A stretch of 64,000 bases of DNA from Silene latifolia (Eukaryota > Streptophyta > Magnoliopsida > Caryophyllales > Caryophyllaceae), in assembly GCF_048544455.1 (NCBI RefSeq), contig NC_133526.1:512001-576000 (forward strand), written 5' to 3'. This document shows, one piece after another, positions 60,412-64,000 of this stretch. Every line of letters begins with the position of its first letter. Position 1 is the stretch's first letter. The notes beneath the pieces are model-generated. The model had not been told where the DNA came from and made no database searches. It saw only the letters and a program-made list of their open reading frames with translations. A program made the translations under genes and the position numbers.

Positions 60412-61126
60412 TGATGTGAATACGAATCACCTCGATGAAATAATTCTCGAAACAAGCGACCAAGGCAACCCGGGTCACCAAGCATGGATCGGATCGAATA
60501 ATAGTCGAGAAAAGTGCATGATCACCCGCCAATGGGACGGGTAGAACCGTGTGGAGCAAAGAGAACCGTGTGGAGCAAGGTCTAACCTCGAAAATGGGCT
60601 AGTCCAAGGGCATTGAATAAAGCTCTCCTAGTTTTTTGTCATAGCCTAGTTTTTACAAAGGTCTTACCTAATTTTTGGCTTAGTCTTACCTAGTGCTCCC
60701 ACATAGCCTAGAACTCACCACAAAGCATTAAAGGCTAGCCTTTGGCACCAAGGATTTTCGGCCTATATAAAGGCTTGTAGTCCTCATTTGTTTATCATCC
60801 AATTTGAAGTAAAAACTTGAGAGTATTCTCTAAAACTTGTCTTGTCTTCTTGTGTTGTTACACGAGTAGTTTGGCTTAAGAGGTCGAAACGCGATTTCGC
60901 ACCTTGCTTGAACGAGGGACGTGATCCTAAGTTTAAGTCGGATTGTTTGACGAGTATCAAACAATTCACCCATTGGCGTAGCTATAGGTCTAGCTACGAC
61001 AAATATCCCTTCTTTTCATTCAAATCTCGCTACGAATATACGGATTGATCGGGTTGCACCTAGTGCATTCGGATCCTTCGTCTATTTGCTAGTACAAGTT
61101 AAGACTTCCGCTTGCGATTCACATCA
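60412..61126 (+). mobile_element. Solo LTR, 715 bp
   Basis: Ends TGATGTGAAT and ATTCACATCA form a perfect 10-base inverted repeat with TG...CA, bordered by the 5-bp direct repeat GGGTG (60407-60411 and 61127-61131). No internal region or second LTR is present, so this is what remains after the two LTRs of a whole element recombined. It carries a promoter-like TATATAAAGG near 60764 on the plus strand, pointing away from CTP synthase. Confidence 0.78.
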
Positions 61127-61215
61127 GGGTGTGGGAGCCCAGGTTGTTTCTCGGCTCCCCACCAATTTCATGTAAACTTTTGTTTTTCTATTAATGATTG
61201 TTGCGCGCATCCTTT

Positions 61216-61218
<3 letters not shown>

Positions 61219-61309
<91 letters not shown>
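61219..61309. repeat. (AAT)30 microsatellite with a GA-rich tail
   Basis: About thirty uninterrupted AAT units, followed to 61337 by GAGAGAGAGGGG-type purine repeats. Probably highly variable in length. Open frames through it (poly-Asn, poly-Ile) are not genes. Confidence 0.95.
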
Positions 61310-61337
61310 GAGAGAGAGGGGGGAGAGGGAGAGGGAG

Positions 61338-62079
61338 TACGACTACGGGTTCTACCTCGATTGCGCTGTCATCACACCCACCGTACCTCAATACTTTTGT
61401 GAATTACGATAGAAGCTTAATTAGTAATAGTTAGTAGTAGTTTTGTGAAGTGTTAAATTTTGTGTAATGTTAATGTTTTCAAAATGATAATTTGACTTAA
61501 TGTTAATTAGATTAGATATTTAAAATGAAAATTAGTCATGTTACTTAGTTTTTGTTAATTGACATTATTAGGAAAGTAGTCATTGTTGTCTGTTTTGTTT
61601 TTAGTATTATTGAAATTAATGTTCATATTGACTTCGTACTCGTTCAAAAATTACTCATTAGAAGTAATTCTTTAATAGTCCCCGTTTTGGGACTGTCTTT
61701 GTACGTTTCAAGTCACTTAGGTAGTAAACATGTGTTTGTGATTTGTTAATGAGGAAAGAGCTCGGTTACAATTCCTTTAATGTTCTCTGAATGCATATGT
61801 GGAGTATTATTTATTCTACATTGTGAATTTGGAGAACAGAGGGGAATTGCTGCCGAATTTTTTACTCATTAATAAATCACAAGTGTGTGTTTGATAGTGA
61901 TTTGAAACGTACATTGATGGGTTTCGGTTGGAGTGATAATGACCCAATTCAAAGAAAAAAAAAATACTTGTTGACAATAGTTATTTGTTGGTAATAATGT
62001 TTATTGAGTATTATTTTTGGTTGTTATTGTTTTTTTATGACATATATGCAAACAAATTTAATTGTAGATATATAAAAAT
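61338..62079. other. Intergenic DNA or 5' part of the CACTA element
   Basis: No gene is seen. It may belong to the CACTA element that follows, but the characteristic CACTA terminus was not found. Confidence 0.4.
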
Positions 62080-64000
62080 ATGAAAAGATTAGAAAGAGAA
62101 TGGATGTATGAAAGATTAGACGAAAAAAAGAAACTCAAGCGTGAATTTGCAAAGGGGGTGAAAGAGTTTATTGACTTCGTGGAACAAAGTAGTATGTATA
62201 AGAATTTTGGTGAAATGAGGTGTCTGTGTAAGAAATGTAATAACAGAGCTTTTAAAGGGAAGAAGAAGTTCAAGATCGTCATTGGTCGAATGGTTTTGTC
62301 GATAATTTCTATGTATGGACGTATCACGGTGAGGAAATGCCTACCAAAGGAAGTTCAAGTAATATCGTAGTTAGTGAGAATCCTTACCGGGAGCTCGTGT
62401 AAAATGCATTACGTGATATTGGAGGAGCAACTCAATCCCGACGACCTTAGCGATGAAGAAGTGCGTTATGAAACCCCAAACCCCCAAGTTTCTTCCTTCT
62501 ATAAAATGCTAGAAAAAAAACGAACAATCAGTGTATGGGGGAAGCAATTTGAGTTGTTTGCAAGCGGTAGCTAGGTTGATAATACTCAAATGTGAGAATA
62601 ACATATCTCTTAGATGCGCGAATGGGTTTGTGTCGTTCATAGGTGACATTATTTCAAAGAATAATGAAATGGCGCGCAATTTTAATGAGATTAAGAATGT
62701 GCTTAAGGGACTCCAACTACCCCCACGAGAAGATTGATGCATGTCCTATTAGATGCATGCTTTTCAGGAAGGAAAATGCTAATCTTGAGGAATGTACAAA
62801 GTATCATGCAGTATAAAAGTACAAAAAATTCAAGTGGGAGGCGAATTCCTTGTAAAACGTTAACTTATTTCCCGCTTGCGCCAATGTTACAACGATTATA
62901 TGCAACCAAACACATAGCAGGTGAGATGAGTTGACATCCTAGAAACTCTCGATTAAGAGAAAGGGGGACAATGGCACACCCAAGTGATGGAGAAGCGTGG
63001 AAACATTTTGATAGAGAGCATCCAGAATTTGCAAGTGAGCCTCATAATGTTCAGCTTGGTTTGTGTACAGATGGATTTAACCCTTATGGACAATTTGGGA
63101 AGAATTACTCATGTTGGCCCGTGATCGTCATTCCGTACAACTTAACTCCTTGATTATGTATGAAACGACAATTTATGTTCTTATCTCTACTCGTTCCAGG
63201 TTCTAAGAACCCTAAGACAAATTTGGATGTGTACCAACAACCGTTGATTAAAGAGTTAAAGGAACTTTGGGAAACCGGCGTGTACACTTACGATGTTTTT
63301 AAGAAACAAATTTTTCAATTAAAGGTTGCATTAATTTGGACGATCAATGATTTCCGGCATATGACATGCTTTCCGGTTGGTCCACAAGTGGGTACCGTGT
63401 TTGTCCTTATTGTCAAGAAAAAGAACATAAATCTTTTTGGCATAAAAACAGCAAAAAAGTCTGTTGGTTTAATTGTCACCGTGAGTTCTTACGATCTGAT
63501 CATCCTTTCCGCAACAGTTGTAAGCATTTTCTAAAGAACTGAAAAACTGAGAATCGCATAGTCGCGTCAAAATTAACGGGTGAGGAAGTGTGGGATTCTG
63601 TAAAAGACTTGCCGAAAATAGTTGATACTTCTGATTAAAAATTGAAAAGATTGAAAGACAAGCATGAAGGTTGATGGAAACAAAGTATATTTTGGGAACT
63701 TCCTTACTAGAAAACGTTGTTAACTCGACACAACTTAGACGTTATGTACATTGAGAAAAACATTTTTGAACAGTTTATCAACACGATGATGGATGTACCA
63801 GGTAAAACTAAATTTGGCCCTAAGGATAAACCCGACTTTACTAAACTTTGTTATAAACGGTCAATATTATCTAGGTTTGTTTAAGAAACTGCGGAGAAAA
63901 AGGCTTTATGTGAATGGGTTGCTAATTTGAAATTCCCGGATAGTTATGCTTCAGATTTGACTCGGTGTGTTGACCATAAAAATATGGTGTTGCATTTCAT
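62080..64000 (+). pseudogene. CACTA (En/Spm) transposase, decayed, cut by window end
   Basis: The start at 62080 gives MKRLEREWMYERLDEKKKLK, the transposase-associated domain of plant CACTA elements with the CLCKKCNNRAF cysteine motif. Then follow, in different frames, a FYKMLEKK/QAVARLIILKCENNIS region (62460-62740), the core MAHPSDGEAWKHFD, FASEPHNVQLGLCTDGFNPY and SCWPVIVIPYNLTP (62971-63153), SLLVPGSKNPKTNLDVYQQP and LKELWETGVYTYD (63185-63300), ALIWTINDF, and a HNLDVMYIEKNIFEQF-type stretch near 63730. These are in the order known for TNP2-type transposases. A TGA follows NLTP where Trp is usual, and several frameshifts separate the pieces, so it is dead. Normal transposases have about 1000 residues, so the remainder lies beyond the window. 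Confidence 0.88.

Noticed and set aside
61194-61434. Poly-Asn or poly-Ile proteins
   Set aside because: Translation of an (AAT)n microsatellite.

Overview
This window is nuclear DNA from a flowering plant, most likely a eudicot. The genes have many exons with GT-AG introns and plant-specific products. The AT-rich intergenic DNA is packed with small DNA transposons (Tourist-, Stowaway-, Mutator- and hAT-like), Helitrons, LTR elements and a CACTA element. The many CTCCCTCC-ended Stowaway copies recall Caryophyllales genomes, but that is only an impression and the species is not identified.

Layout. 0-9 kb is repeat-rich: a Helitron whose two ends can be placed, an F-box pseudogene, a Tourist-like element with a nested Stowaway copy, and a short kelch-F-box gene. 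9-16.4 kb (minus strand) holds a decayed HAKAI-type E3 ligase gene followed upstream by an intact RHON1 gene, whose intron carries a displaced piece of the gene at 23-27 kb. 20.3-21.8 kb is a foldback of two head-to-head F-box gene copies separated by about 27 bases. 23.3-27.4 kb (minus) is an intact five-exon S26-peptidase-like gene that lacks the catalytic Ser and Lys. A DUF3511 gene lies at 31 kb. 34.9-46.8 kb is a tandem duplication of a DUF761 gene block; each copy has gathered its own transposons, and a broken Copia element sits just behind the first gene. 47.1-59.8 kb (minus) is a 22-exon CTP synthase gene. Its first intron holds a 6.2-kb LTR retrotransposon inserted directly after the GT of the splice donor. 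60.4-61.1 kb is a solo LTR, and from 62 kb to the window edge there is a decayed CACTA transposase.

Functions. The host genes are not a pathway. RHON1 acts in plastid RNA processing and transcription termination, the S26-like protein is of unknown function, HAKAI is a subunit of the m6A writer complex, and CTP synthase makes CTP. RHON1 and the S26-like gene are also neighbours in Arabidopsis as I recall (AT1G06190/AT1G06200), which suggests old linkage. The main stories are structural: an F-box hairpin locus that could make double-stranded RNA, a retrotransposon landing on a splice donor of an essential gene, and a tandem duplication that provides matched empty and filled transposon sites.

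Limits. Exon borders were placed by eye from protein similarity and splice signals. Family names rest on remembered motifs, with no database search.
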